This document shows, piece by piece, positions 16,502 to 22,894 of a stretch of DNA of 26,650 nucleotides. This DNA comes from a virus. The translations under genes were made by a program, and so were the position numbers. The notes below the pieces were generated by a model. It worked only from the letters and a program-made list of their open reading frames with translations, made no database searches and was not told where the DNA came from. The stretch's first letter is position 1; the number at the start of each line of letters is the position of its first letter. The stretch covers positions 1 to 26,650 of the IMG/VR virus record IMGVR_UViG_3300023176_001575; one strand, 5' to 3'.

Positions 16502-17718
16502 AATCTGCGTGACTGCTCTAGCATTGCTTTCTTTTTGTACATGCGTGACTCGCGTCTTGCACGACCTGCTTCATCTGTGCCACCAGCTGCTGCCGCTGCT
16601 GCTCCAAATTCGTCTTGGTCAACTGTTGGCTCCATGTCAGCTGTATCTAGTTCTACACCTTGTGCTGCTTCTGCTTCTGCATCTGCTGCACCCATGTCCG
16701 GAGCAGGTGCTTCGCCTTCGCCAGTTAACATACCAACGCCTGTCGTTAAACTAGTGCGTGTACCTTCCATTGCGGCGTAAAGTTGTTCTAGTGCAGGCTT
16801 AACAGTGTTAACAAAAGCGTCTGCTTGTTGTTGTCCCATTTCATCGCGGATAGCGTCAGCAAGTTCTAGCATGGACTCTGACTGCATTTCTGCTGTGTCT
16901 TCCATCCAACCAGTAAGTCTGTCAACCATATCTTTAGAAGCCATTACTAGTTCTGCTTTATCTTCTTCGCCTTCACGTATAATAGAATCACCTAATAAAT
17001 CAAATAATGATCCTGGTGCTTTTTGTGCATTAGGATTGTCTGTTTGTTGTGCATTAGGATTGTCTGTTTGTTGTGCTTTATCGGCTTGGAACCTATCAAT
17101 TCTTCTCCTAATTTCTGCACGTTTTTCAGGAGAAATAGCGTTGTATGCCTTTTCAGCCTCTGGATTTAAAGTTAAAATTCCTGCATCAAGCATCATCTGC
17201 ACTGCTGGATCATCTATCTCAACATTACCGTCACCATATGTACGACCTCGTATATCACCTACTGGCTTTGTACCAAACCTTTTCTGAATTGCTTTCTGTA
17301 AGTTTAGGTCAACTTCGTCTTCACTATCTACACCCATAAACTCGTCTACTTGATCTTCACCAACTGGCTTTTTCTTTTTATCTTTAAGAGCTTTTTTCAT
17401 AGGCTCTTTTTTGTCTCCGTCACCATCGATATCAATATAGTCTGGTTTTGCTGCTTCTTCTACATCTGAACGTTCGCTAATAGCTGCATTGAGAACATCA
17501 AGGAAGAGTTTGTTCTTGCTATAGGTTTGGTTTTTGTGTAAGCCGCCATAGCTTTCGTTTGTTTCAATATCACTAAGTTTTGTTCTAATTTTATTACGAG
17601 CATCTTGTAGTTGCTCTAAAGTAAATTTATCTGTATCAATACGAGTACCGTACTTCTTTGCGAGCGTCTCGTTCAAAGAAGCTGAAGTAATCGGTCTGTT
17701 AATTTCTCTTATAATCAT
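16474..17718 (-). CDS. Acidic virion/core-type protein with Ca-loop-like motif, 414 aa
   Basis: The ATG at 17718 has AGGAAGAG upstream and a late-type element before it. The N-terminus contains SLNE followed by T18, a possible prohead-protease site. Residues 91-107 read KPDYIDIDGDGDKKEPM. The Asp residues at 96, 98, 100 and 102 resemble a calcium-binding loop, and this DGD-KKEPMKK pattern recurs in marine T4-like phage proteins. The middle has Gln/Asn repeats (QQTDNPNA twice). The second half is helical and then Ala/Glu/Gly-rich and acidic (about 330-390), ending in a basic tail (RARRESRMYKKKAM). A scaffold, core or internal head protein is plausible. I cannot match it to a named T4 gene. Confidence 0.78.
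   Translation of the reverse strand: MIIREINRPITSASLNETLAKKYGTRIDTDKFTLEQLQDARNKIRTKLSDIETNESYGGLHKNQTYSKNKLFLDVLNAAISERSDVEEAAKPDYIDIDGDGDKKEPMKKALKDKKKKPVGEDQVDEFMGVDSEDEVDLNLQKAIQKRFGTKPVGDIRGRTYGDGNVEIDDPAVQMMLDAGILTLNPEAEKAYNAISPEKRAEIRRRIDRFQADKAQQTDNPNAQQTDNPNAQKAPGSLFDLLGDSIIREGEEDKAELVMASKDMVDRLTGWMEDTAEMQSESMLELADAIRDEMGQQQADAFVNTVKPALEQLYAAMEGTRTSLTTGVGMLTGEGEAPAPDMGAADAEAEAAQGVELDTADMEPTVDQDEFGAAAAAAGGTDEAGRARRESRMYKKKAMLEQSRRLGVLLSKKK
17023..17076 (-). repeat. Perfect 24-bp tandem repeat (two copies plus 6 bp)
   Basis: A 24-bp unit is present twice without mismatch at 17023-17046 and 17047-17070, and its first 6 bases continue at 17071-17076. It encodes the octapeptide unit QTDNPNAQ in the protein at 16474-17718. 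Identical copies at the DNA level point to a recent slippage duplication in a flexible linker. Confidence 0.9.
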
Positions 17719-17749
17719 GTCTACTCTTCCTAATAGATTTTGTTATAGT

Positions 17750-17757
17750 TATTTATG
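17750..17757 (-). promoter_or_regulatory. T4-like late promoter candidate (CATAAATA) for the 414-aa gene
   Basis: CATAAATA on the minus strand sits in the 43-bp gap after the gene ending at 17762. It is about 31 nt upstream of the ATG at 17718. The same octamer is found at 15346-15353 and 19214-19221. Confidence 0.58.
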
Positions 17758-17761
17758 CCAA

Positions 17762-18184
17762 TTATGAAAATATAAAACAATCTAGACGCTTGATAGCAGC
17801 ATAGGTCCTATCTTTTGCAATTTGATATCTAATCTCTATGGCTTCTTTTTTAAATTCGTCTTTTGTTGTTGATATTGTGTGTTTATAAAAAATCGAATCT
17901 ATATACTGTTTTTCTATTTCTTTGTCCAAAGGTAAGACAAATTTTTCTATGTCTCTATTTTTATTGTAAGCTTTGGCAAGAGCAATAGCAGCTCTTTTAC
18001 AAAATGTTTCGTATAAAAAACTGCCTTCTTTGGTGATATCATATATCACATAACCATTTTTATTTTTTCTAATAACAGTTTTACCTATACGGATGCTGTT
18101 TCCCTTTTGGTAAGGAAACATAGTCGGATCTATATTAGATTCGATTATTTCGTTTAAATCTTTAAGGATTTTTTCATTTATCAT
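17762..18184 (-). CDS. Lys-rich protein, 140 aa, function unknown
   Basis: An upstream TTG (18199, MWLQKM) is in frame, but the ATG at 18184 (MINEKILKDLNEII) is a more usual start and is chosen here. Neither has a strong Shine-Dalgarno. The protein mixes helix and strand and is rich in Lys, Ile and Tyr. A central hairpin reads GNSIRIGKTVIRKNKNGYVIYD, and a C-terminal helix contains KDRTYAAIKRLD. No catalytic motif stands out and I cannot name a family. It overlaps the stop of the previous gene by 11 nt and is the last gene of the block starting at 19470. A structural or DNA-associated role is possible from its neighbours only. Confidence 0.75.
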   Translation of the reverse strand: MINEKILKDLNEIIESNIDPTMFPYQKGNSIRIGKTVIRKNKNGYVIYDITKEGSFLYETFCKRAAIALAKAYNKNRDIEKFVLPLDKEIEKQYIDSIFYKHTISTTKDEFKKEAIEIRYQIAKDRTYAAIKRLDCFIFS

Positions 18185-18377
18185 TTTTTGCAACCACAAA
18201 ACTATTTTTATGACGTATCTTACTTACCAGACTTTTTCGTATCAAGTTGTTAATAATGACTTGTTCTCTTTCGTTAAGACTACTTATTGCTACAGGGGTG
18301 TCTAACGAGTCATAAAGAAACTTTTCCTCGTTAGTCATGTATATAGAAAAATCTGCAATAAGATCGTTTATTTTCAT
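18174..18377 (-). CDS. Small protein with possible winged-helix fold, 67 aa
   Basis: ATG at 18377 overlaps the upstream stop (ATGA). The sequence reads as two helices (INDLIADFSIYMTNEEKFLY; SSLNEREQVIINNLIRKSLV) and a short hairpin (KIRHKNSFVVAKND). This helix-helix-wing order is like compact winged-helix DNA-binding proteins. Similar small proteins (NEE..., EREQ..., NLIRKSLV) seem familiar from marine T4-like phages but have no known role that I can cite. A regulator or DNA-binding structural protein is possible. The fold guess is weak. Confidence 0.72.
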   Translation of the reverse strand: MKINDLIADFSIYMTNEEKFLYDSLDTPVAISSLNEREQVIINNLIRKSLVSKIRHKNSFVVAKNDK

Positions 18378-18655
18378 CTGATGCTTGCAATCTGTGCTTG
18401 TATAGCTTTTACGTTTTCTTTAGCTGCTTTTTCAGCGTCTTGTGCTTGCTTTAGTTGTATTTGTAACTGCTTCTTTTGTGCAATTTTTTGTTGGTTTTGT
18501 TTCATAGGATCCATTGCCTGACCCTGTTGATCTGCTGCTTGGTTTGTTGCAGTGTTAGCTTGTGTTTGCGGAGTAGATGGTGCGCCAGCTACATTAGTAC
18601 CGGGTGCGCCAGGTGCTGTAGGGATTGCTTCGTTTACTATATCTAATATTTTCAT
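18374..18655 (-). CDS. Low-complexity plus coiled-coil protein, 93 aa
   Basis: ATG at 18655 has AGAAGG upstream and overlaps the preceding stop (ATGA). The N-terminal leader MKILDIVNEA is similar to the T4 capsid-targeting leader, with a possible cut after E9. Residues 11-50 are Pro/Ala/Thr/Gln-rich and likely disordered. Residues 52-93 (KQNQQKIAQKKQLQIQL, then AKENVKAIQAQIASIR) form a long Gln/Lys/Ala coiled coil. No catalytic residues are visible. It fits a scaffold- or internal-protein type, but composition alone does not prove it. Confidence 0.75.
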   Translation of the reverse strand: MKILDIVNEAIPTAPGAPGTNVAGAPSTPQTQANTATNQAADQQGQAMDPMKQNQQKIAQKKQLQIQLKQAQDAEKAAKENVKAIQAQIASIR

Positions 18656-18936
18656 ATCTTTTTCCTTCTGGTGCCAGCATTCATTCTTGCTACTCTTTTT
18701 GAAACAGGGTTAGTCCTTTTAGTCCTACTTGTTTTAATTTTTATAGTTTGTCCTTTAGCCCTTTTGGTTGCTTTAAACTGTTGGCTTTTCTTAATGTTGA
18801 TAGGTGCCATACAAGCCGCCGCACTTGCTCTAAGTTGTCCTTTTCTCGGACCTGTAGTACATCTATACTTATATGTAGGCCCGCTTTTGCTTTTACCCCA
18901 TGCTCGAGTTGCTTCAAAAATCTCTACTACTAGCAT
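18652..18936 (-). CDS. Basic protein, paralog B of a tandem pair, 94 aa
   Basis: The ATG at 18936 overlaps the stop of the neighbouring paralog (TAATG). The leader MLVVEIFEAT contains I-F-E before A9, an exact fit to the T4 gp21 cut pattern. The rest is strongly basic. The core KYRCTTGPRKGQ has its second Cys 15 residues after the first, then PINIKKSQQFKATKRAKGQ, then SRTKRTNPVSKRVARMN. It aligns along its length with the protein at 18936-19208. The Lys/Arg content suggests nucleic-acid binding or DNA condensation in the head. The paired Cys could bind metal or form a disulphide, but two Cys alone are too few for a zinc site in a monomer. Confidence 0.8.
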   Translation of the reverse strand: MLVVEIFEATRAWGKSKSGPTYKYRCTTGPRKGQLRASAAACMAPINIKKSQQFKATKRAKGQTIKIKTSRTKRTNPVSKRVARMNAGTRRKKI

Positions 18937-19208
18937 TATCTGTTTAGCCTTTTCAACAACTTTGATGCAGGATTTACTCGTTTAGTTTTTCTTGCCTTTC
19001 TAACTATACGTGATCCTAATCTTGCTTTTGTTCTTTTAAAAGTTGCTCTCTTTTTCAAATCAACTGGTTCGAAGCATTGAGATGTTTTGGCAACAACTCT
19101 GCCCTTTCTTCGGCCTGAAGTACAACGATATTTTCTTACCAGTTTCGTACCTTTTCTGGCCCAAACCTGTTTTTCGTCTAGGGATATAGTCAACTCTCTT
19201 AATAACAT
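18936..19208 (-). CDS. Basic protein, paralog A of a tandem pair, 90 aa
   Basis: It shares with the next gene the order KYRCTSG-RKG, Cys 15 residues later, P-(V/I)-(D/N)-(L/I)-KK, FK-T-(K/R)-A, K-KTKR-NP-SK-L-RLN. About a third of the residues are Lys or Arg. The leader MLLRELTISLDEK has LDE before K13, a weaker protease-site match. No Shine-Dalgarno precedes the ATG at 19208, and a CATAAATA element ends only 5 nt before it, so a near-leaderless late transcript is possible. It is probably a DNA-binding structural or internal head protein, by composition and context only. Confidence 0.8.
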   Translation of the reverse strand: MLLRELTISLDEKQVWARKGTKLVRKYRCTSGRRKGRVVAKTSQCFEPVDLKKRATFKRTKARLGSRIVRKARKTKRVNPASKLLKRLNR

Positions 19209-19213
19209 AAAGT

Positions 19214-19221
19214 TATTTATG
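19214..19221 (-). promoter_or_regulatory. T4-like late promoter candidate (CATAAATA) just before the basic pair
   Basis: The minus-strand CATAAATA ends at 19214, and ATG begins at 19208. Transcription starting at the usual distance would begin at or near the start codon. It may therefore produce a leaderless message or serve mainly the second gene of the pair. Confidence 0.42.
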
Positions 19222-19227
19222 CAGATT

Positions 19228-19470
19228 TTAATTGAAAGATATTAAAAGTACAACAATAGTAGATAGTAGGCCAGCAACAATGGTTCCGGCTGCACCTACT
19301 ATTACTTTTATCATTGAAGAATTACCACTCTGAATGTCTTTACGAATTTCAGTAACTGTGTGTTCTACTTTTTGTAATCTTTCATCCAGTTGCTGATAAC
19401 GAAGAGCACACAGATCAACGTGTGCTTCTAAACTTTCTTTTTCTAATGATGTGGTAGGCAAATCTGCCAT
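19228..19470 (-). CDS. Coiled-coil protein with C-terminal membrane segment (XhlA/holin-like), 80 aa
   Basis: ATG at 19470 follows GGAG at a good distance. Residues 10-47 form a heptad-rich helix (LEAHVDLCALRYQQLDERL, then VEHTVTEIRKDI). Residues 53-79 are one hydrophobic segment (MIKVIVGAAGTIVAGLLSTI and on to ISFN). This layout of a soluble N-terminal coiled coil plus one tail-anchor helix is that of hemolysin XhlA-type proteins and some phage holins. It could form the membrane lesion for lysis, or anchor a complex at the membrane. No second membrane helix is present. Holin function is unproven. Confidence 0.78.
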   Translation of the reverse strand: MADLPTTSLEKESLEAHVDLCALRYQQLDERLQKVEHTVTEIRKDIQSGNSSMIKVIVGAAGTIVAGLLSTIVVLLISFN

Positions 19471-19541
19471 AATAAATTCTCCGTAAGTAAACTCGTAGTT
19501 GGCCTTAGTATGTGTTATTATGTTTGCCTATTGTATGCATT

Positions 19542-19549
19542 TATTTATC
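19542..19549 (-). promoter_or_regulatory. T4-like late promoter candidate (GATAAATA) for the holin-like gene
   Basis: GATAAATA on the minus strand overlaps the TGA stop of the gene ending at 19548 and precedes a 77-bp gap before the ATG at 19470. The gap otherwise holds only the GGAG ribosome-binding site and an 11-codon frame not thought to be real. Confidence 0.5.
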
Positions 19550-19940
19550 AGTCTTCTAAGAAATTAAACACTATGTTTGTGTCATTTTTACAAGAAGTTC
19601 TAAATACTCTGTTGTTGTTACTGGCTGTTTCATCTAGATCTGTAATGATAGGAATTAAATCAAAATCATTTTTTAGCATTTCTTGATTAATTGCACCTTC
19701 GTAATCTACTTCAAAACAAAAATCCCAATAACGCTGTTTACCTGTATATGATTTACCAAAGCCTAACGTGTCTATTTCTCCCACACAAACTTTACAATAA
19801 ACAGGTGATAGGTTGACACGAAGTCCTATAGTTTGCAGAACAGTATTGTAGTTTGCCTGTTGACTATAAAGTTTTTTGTCGTCTTGTCTTCTAGCATTAG
19901 TTTCTGTAATATCAACAAGAGTTTTGAGTTTTATACGCAT
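19548..19940 (-). CDS. Protein of unknown function, 130 aa
   Basis: The ATG at 19940 lies 20 nt after the terminator of the upstream gene and has only a weak Shine-Dalgarno (TAAG). The protein is mixed alpha/beta. A basic N-terminus (MRIKLKTLV) leads into a Gln/Asn/Lys stretch and then a Cys-containing core (PVYCKVCVGEIDTLGFG). WDFCFEVDYEG and an acidic beta/loop tail (FDLIPIITDLDET, ending FLED) follow. Four Cys occur, but not in a clear metal-site pattern. I do not recognise the family. Because it sits behind a terminator it probably has its own promoter; GATAAGTA around 19948-19955 is a weak late-type candidate. Confidence 0.75.
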   Translation of the reverse strand: MRIKLKTLVDITETNARRQDDKKLYSQQANYNTVLQTIGLRVNLSPVYCKVCVGEIDTLGFGKSYTGKQRYWDFCFEVDYEGAINQEMLKNDFDLIPIITDLDETASNNNRVFRTSCKNDTNIVFNFLED

Positions 19941-19958
19941 ATTTTACTTATCGGTCAT

Positions 19959-19987
19959 AAAAAAAGGGCCCACATAAATGTGAGCCC
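19959..19987 (-). terminator. Rho-independent terminator after the 118-aa gene
   Basis: On the minus strand GGGCTCACAT and ATGTGGGCCC form a stem with one G-T pair and a very short loop (19966-19987), followed by seven T (19959-19965). It starts 24 nt after the stop at 20012. This is the only textbook terminator in the window. Confidence 0.88.
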
Positions 19988-20011
19988 CAATCCTAAGGTA
20001 GTTAGGAAATA

Positions 20012-20368
20012 TTAAGCAACTGCGAAGCTTGATGCTGCTGCAACTGCTGTGTCTGTTCCAACACCGTCAAGTGCTTCGATGCGAGCTGCAATTGAAGCTG
20101 CTGTGTTGTGATGACCGTCCATGATAACTGACATTGTGCCGTTACCATCGTTAGTTGCGTGAGCAAGCATTGGGCTTAGTTCACGTAGGATTAGGTCATA
20201 TAGTGAACCTGATGCACCGTCGTTTGCACGTAGATCAACTGCTGTGTTGTCGCCGTTTGATGTTGAACGTACTGTGATTAGGTATCCCTGTAGTTGTGCT
20301 GTAGTTTCTAGTGTTCCTACTGCGTTTGCTCCACCGTTCGCTGGTGTTACGTCATATGTTACTGCCAT
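20012..20368 (-). CDS. Ala/Gly/Thr-rich lysine-free protein, likely abundant virion protein, 118 aa
   Basis: The gene has a strong Shine-Dalgarno (CAGGAG), its own 5' hairpin and a rho-independent terminator, so it is a one-gene transcript. Its GC content and codon choice (GCT, GGT, GAC, CGT) are clearly richer than its neighbours, as expected for very high expression. The protein has no Lys, Cys or Trp, only four Arg and many Ala, Gly, Thr and Asp. It reads as short beta strands (GYLITVRSTSNG, TMSVIMDGHH) with a helix (SIAARIEALDG). A decoration, head-fibre or tail-associated structural protein is the best guess. No family is recognised with certainty, and a role in the host cell cannot be excluded. 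Confidence 0.82.
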   Translation of the reverse strand: MAVTYDVTPANGGANAVGTLETTAQLQGYLITVRSTSNGDNTAVDLRANDGASGSLYDLILRELSPMLAHATNDGNGTMSVIMDGHHNTAASIAARIEALDGVGTDTAVAAASSFAVA

Positions 20369-20393
20369 TTTCTTTCTCCTGTTTCTCTAATGG

Positions 20394-20416
20394 CAAAACG
20401 CCGCTCAAGCGTTTTG
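20394..20416 (-). promoter_or_regulatory. 5' stem-loop in the leader of the 118-aa gene
   Basis: CAAAACGC and GCGTTTTG are perfectly complementary (8 bp) around a 7-nt loop. The hairpin lies between a late-promoter-like GGTAAATA (20426-20433) and the ribosome-binding site near 20377. It could stabilise the 5' end of the mRNA, or act as a weak terminator of the upstream operon. It lacks a T tail outside the stem, so the first is more likely. Confidence 0.55.
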
Positions 20417-20425
20417 TTACATTAT

Positions 20426-20433
20426 TATTTACC
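20426..20433 (-). promoter_or_regulatory. Weak T4-like late promoter candidate (GGTAAATA)
   Basis: GGTAAATA on the minus strand matches six of eight bases of the T4 late element. It lies 10 bp upstream of the leader hairpin and in the 80-bp gap after the gene ending at 20449. A start near 20420 would put the hairpin at the very 5' end of the message. Confidence 0.4.
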
Positions 20434-20448
20434 ATTTTACAGAAAAAA

Positions 20449-21324
20449 CTAGTCTTTTAGGTGTTTTTTGGCTCTCTGATGGAGAACTTTTAGTTGTTGA
20501 ATGTACCCCGGGCCTGCTTGTACAATCTCTGTAACCATTTTGATTACAGGCAAATATGCAGCCACCATTGTACTAGAAACCGCTGTTCCTTTTTTAGCAA
20601 AATTAATAAACTGCTTTGCCATCATTAATTTACTTGTACCAACCAAATATTTGTAATTGTTTATTGTTGCATCATCAACAACTATATCTGGAACACTGAT
20701 GTTAGGTTCTGTGTCTACAACATTACTATTTTCAAAATCGCCTTGTTGTGCAAACTTTTCCAAGTGTTCTATTATATCACTTGATCTTAGTTTAGCTCTT
20801 GCAGCGTACAAAAGTTTTGTTATTGTTTGCCCACGCTGCACATTGTTTAGTTTACTAAAATTAAGTATGTTGCGTCTAATTATTTTATAGTCGCTATTTG
20901 TTATTTTTAACGCAGATTCTACCTTAATAACTATTTCACTACCGCTAGTTGTATCACTTCCTGTTGATATTTTATGTAAATATCCATTAAGTTGCATTGT
21001 TGGCAGGTGTACATACTGTCTCAGTCTTCTAGCAGCAGCCGGGTCTTTTAATTTATCTATTGCTTGGTCATCGCCTGTTACATAATATATAAAATTATAT
21101 AAATCTGTAGCATCGACTTTAAATTTATTGTAGTTAGAATATTGAGTTGTTTTAGAAGTATATTTTTGTACGATATTTTTATATGCAGGAGACAATCTTA
21201 ACGCTTCTAATATTAGAAGTGTTAGGTATAATCGTTCGCAACAATCTGTAAAAGTCAAAGACTTTCTATTATTTGCATCTCGGGTCATCCTAGCTTCTTG
21301 TAGGTCCTGCAAAAATTCCATCAT
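20449..21324 (-). CDS. Helical protein of unknown function, 291 aa
   Basis: The first ATG (21324) overlaps the upstream stop (TAATG); a second Met follows directly. The leader MMEFLQDLQEARM contains L-Q-E before A11, an exact gp21-type pattern. The remainder is mostly alpha-helical and basic (SPAYKNIVQKYTSK; RRLRQYVHLPTMQLNG; AARAKLRSSDIIEHLEKFA). A short acidic beta-like section lies near residues 205-220, and a last helix ends in KVLHQRAKKHLKD. No catalytic motif or known domain is recognised. It is the last gene of the 24858-20449 operon, so it is probably co-produced with the ligase-like and nucleotidyltransferase proteins. Confidence 0.8.
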   Translation of the reverse strand: MMEFLQDLQEARMTRDANNRKSLTFTDCCERLYLTLLILEALRLSPAYKNIVQKYTSKTTQYSNYNKFKVDATDLYNFIYYVTGDDQAIDKLKDPAAARRLRQYVHLPTMQLNGYLHKISTGSDTTSGSEIVIKVESALKITNSDYKIIRRNILNFSKLNNVQRGQTITKLLYAARAKLRSSDIIEHLEKFAQQGDFENSNVVDTEPNISVPDIVVDDATINNYKYLVGTSKLMMAKQFINFAKKGTAVSSTMVAAYLPVIKMVTEIVQAGPGYIQQLKVLHQRAKKHLKD

Positions 21325-21704
21325 TATCCTAAGTACTTCTGCATAAACATTTTTGGCATTTCGTGATAATCTTTAATGTCTAAGAAATCAACCAAACCAT
21401 TTGATGTTTGAATATCCTTAATAAATTGTGTGCGAACTATTGGTTTCACTTTGTCAGTAGTAGCAAACATTCTGAGCATTCTAGCTTGGTCTGCTGTTAC
21501 TTTATGTTCTTTCCCGTCATCTGTAACCACAGTATTAACAGGCTTTGGATTGCCTTGACTATCCAAAACTTTTCCTAGTTGATCAAACATAGATGCTTGC
21601 TTAAAGCCTTGACCTTCATCATCATCTCTGTCTAATTCTGATCCTAAGTTACCTAAACCAAAGTCTCTAAATGATGCTTCTTTAACAATGTCATTCATTT
21701 TCAT
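21324..21704 (-). CDS. Protein of unknown function with capsid-targeting-like leader, 126 aa
   Basis: The ATG at 21704 has AAGGA 8 nt upstream and lies 11 bp after the ligase-like gene. The leader MKMNDIVKEA is close to that of the 93-aa protein at 18374-18655 (MKILDIVNEA) and to T4 internal proteins. A polar, Asp-rich section (SELDRDDDEGQG) follows, then a compact helical C-terminal half (TADQARMLRMFATTDKVKPI; YHEMPKMFMQKYLG). No catalytic motif is visible. The next gene starts in its stop codon, so the two are probably translated in fixed ratio. Confidence 0.8.
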   Translation of the reverse strand: MKMNDIVKEASFRDFGLGNLGSELDRDDDEGQGFKQASMFDQLGKVLDSQGNPKPVNTVVTDDGKEHKVTADQARMLRMFATTDKVKPIVRTQFIKDIQTSNGLVDFLDIKDYHEMPKMFMQKYLG

Positions 21705-21715
21705 TGTAGTATTCC

Positions 21716-22894
21716 TTATCGTTGTACTGATCTATTTGCCCTGGTAAAATATTTACGAGGTACAAGTTTTATGTCACCTTGTGGGTGAGCCATTACATAA
21801 CCTTCACCACCTTCACCGTGGGCATCTGAAGTTACAGGACCATGTGGCCCTATTGAAGCCTTAACATCTGTATTATGACTATCAAATTGATTGATTACAT
21901 CATCTTTAATTTGTTGTATGCCTTTTACTATTGTCCATAATGCAATAAAGCCTTGATTATTTTCCCTAATCCATTCAAAAATTCTTTTCTTTTTGGGATC
22001 ACTTAATTTACTCGTACTTAGCCAATTTTCAAAATCGTCGCCTAAGGTTGAAAGATCGCCATCTACTTTGTGATTTGTATAGGTGTATAAAACTTGACTA
22101 AAATCTTTAATTTTTAATTCTGTAAGTCTTGCAACATTAAGAAGTGCATCGATTGCTTGTGCGTTCTGAGCAACAAGCGCCTTTAGATTGTTAATATTTT
22201 CATCATCTATTTCTGCTGGCTGCTGTACTGTTACCGAAGGGAATATCAAAACTTCTTCGCCTTGGAACTTATCTCGTATCGCAGGCGCAATTTCTGTTTC
22301 TTGTCCTGTTGTTGGATCTATATATCTATGTATGACTATTCCTGTTTTAGATCTAGCAATCCTTTGTCCTAAATCACTGTTTTCAGCAACTGTATATGTA
22401 ACAATGTTTGGTGTAAAAATGTAGTTACCATTTTGTTTTTCAGGTGTATTAAAATATAACAAATCGCCTTTAAAAAATCCTATTAAATCAGATGGCACTG
22501 CTTTTTCATATTCGTCAAAAATGTCAGCCATATTACCTGCTAGTTGTCTATAACCTTCTGGATCATTTTGTGCGCCGGGCCGGGCCATAAACATTGCCGC
22601 CACATCCTTTGCTGACTTTGCTTTTCCGTCATATCCTTTGGCTCCAAATCCTGATTTGTCTGTGAGTATAAACTCTCCATTTTCATCGCGGCCAAAAATG
22701 ATTGCGGGAGATCCGTCCCATTTAATAGTGACATTTGTGTGTTGACCTTTCTCTAAATTTAATAAACTATCCAATGCTCTAACAGCACCTTTAGATCCTT
22801 CCCAGAAAACAATATCTTCAGCATGCTGTATGCGAGCTTCTGCTTCATTTAACTGTATTTTTGATTCTACTAACTTTATTTCTCTATAACGCAT
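21716..22894 (-). CDS. Protein with DNA/RNA ligase-type covalent nucleotidyltransferase motifs, 392 aa
   Basis: Motif I of the ligase/capping-enzyme superfamily (K-x-D-G) fits VTIKWDGSPAIIFG, with K58 as the candidate AMP/GMP-carrying lysine. Further along, LIGFFKGDLLYF (about 137-148) is a weak match to motif III. GEGYVMAH (E364-G-Y-V) and DIKLVPRKYF (K376) fit motifs IV and V near the C-terminus. The order and spacing suit the fold, although 200 residues of helical sequence lie between III and IV. If correct, it could seal or modify nucleic acid or a protein. The substrate is not known. The leader has LVE before S11 and LNE before A18, both gp21-like. The gene starts in the upstream stop (TAATG). 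Confidence 0.78.
   Translation of the reverse strand: MRYREIKLVESKIQLNEAEARIQHAEDIVFWEGSKGAVRALDSLLNLEKGQHTNVTIKWDGSPAIIFGRDENGEFILTDKSGFGAKGYDGKAKSAKDVAAMFMARPGAQNDPEGYRQLAGNMADIFDEYEKAVPSDLIGFFKGDLLYFNTPEKQNGNYIFTPNIVTYTVAENSDLGQRIARSKTGIVIHRYIDPTTGQETEIAPAIRDKFQGEEVLIFPSVTVQQPAEIDDENINNLKALVAQNAQAIDALLNVARLTELKIKDFSQVLYTYTNHKVDGDLSTLGDDFENWLSTSKLSDPKKKRIFEWIRENNQGFIALWTIVKGIQQIKDDVINQFDSHNTDVKASIGPHGPVTSDAHGEGGEGYVMAHPQGDIKLVPRKYFTRANRSVQR

Noticed and set aside
17023-17076. Tandem repeat considered as a CRISPR remnant
   Set aside because: The copies are contiguous without spacers and lie inside a coding frame.
16485-17339. Plus-strand frames opposite the 414-aa gene, one starting like a Leu-rich signal peptide
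   Set aside because: The Leu/Ser/Ala-rich sequence is the antisense of Glu/Ala/Gln-rich codons. No promoter or ribosome-binding site is seen.
18671-18985. Plus-strand frame of 104 codons that looks like a membrane protein
   Set aside because: It is the antisense of the Lys/Arg-rich basic paralogs, which gives artificial Leu/Phe/Val runs.
19505-19538. An 11-codon frame in the gap before the holin-like gene
   Set aside because: It has no ribosome-binding site and is too short to support.
20394-20416. Hairpin considered as a terminator for the operon ending at 20449
   Set aside because: There is no T run outside the stem in the direction of transcription. A 5' leader structure fits better, though partial termination cannot be ruled out.
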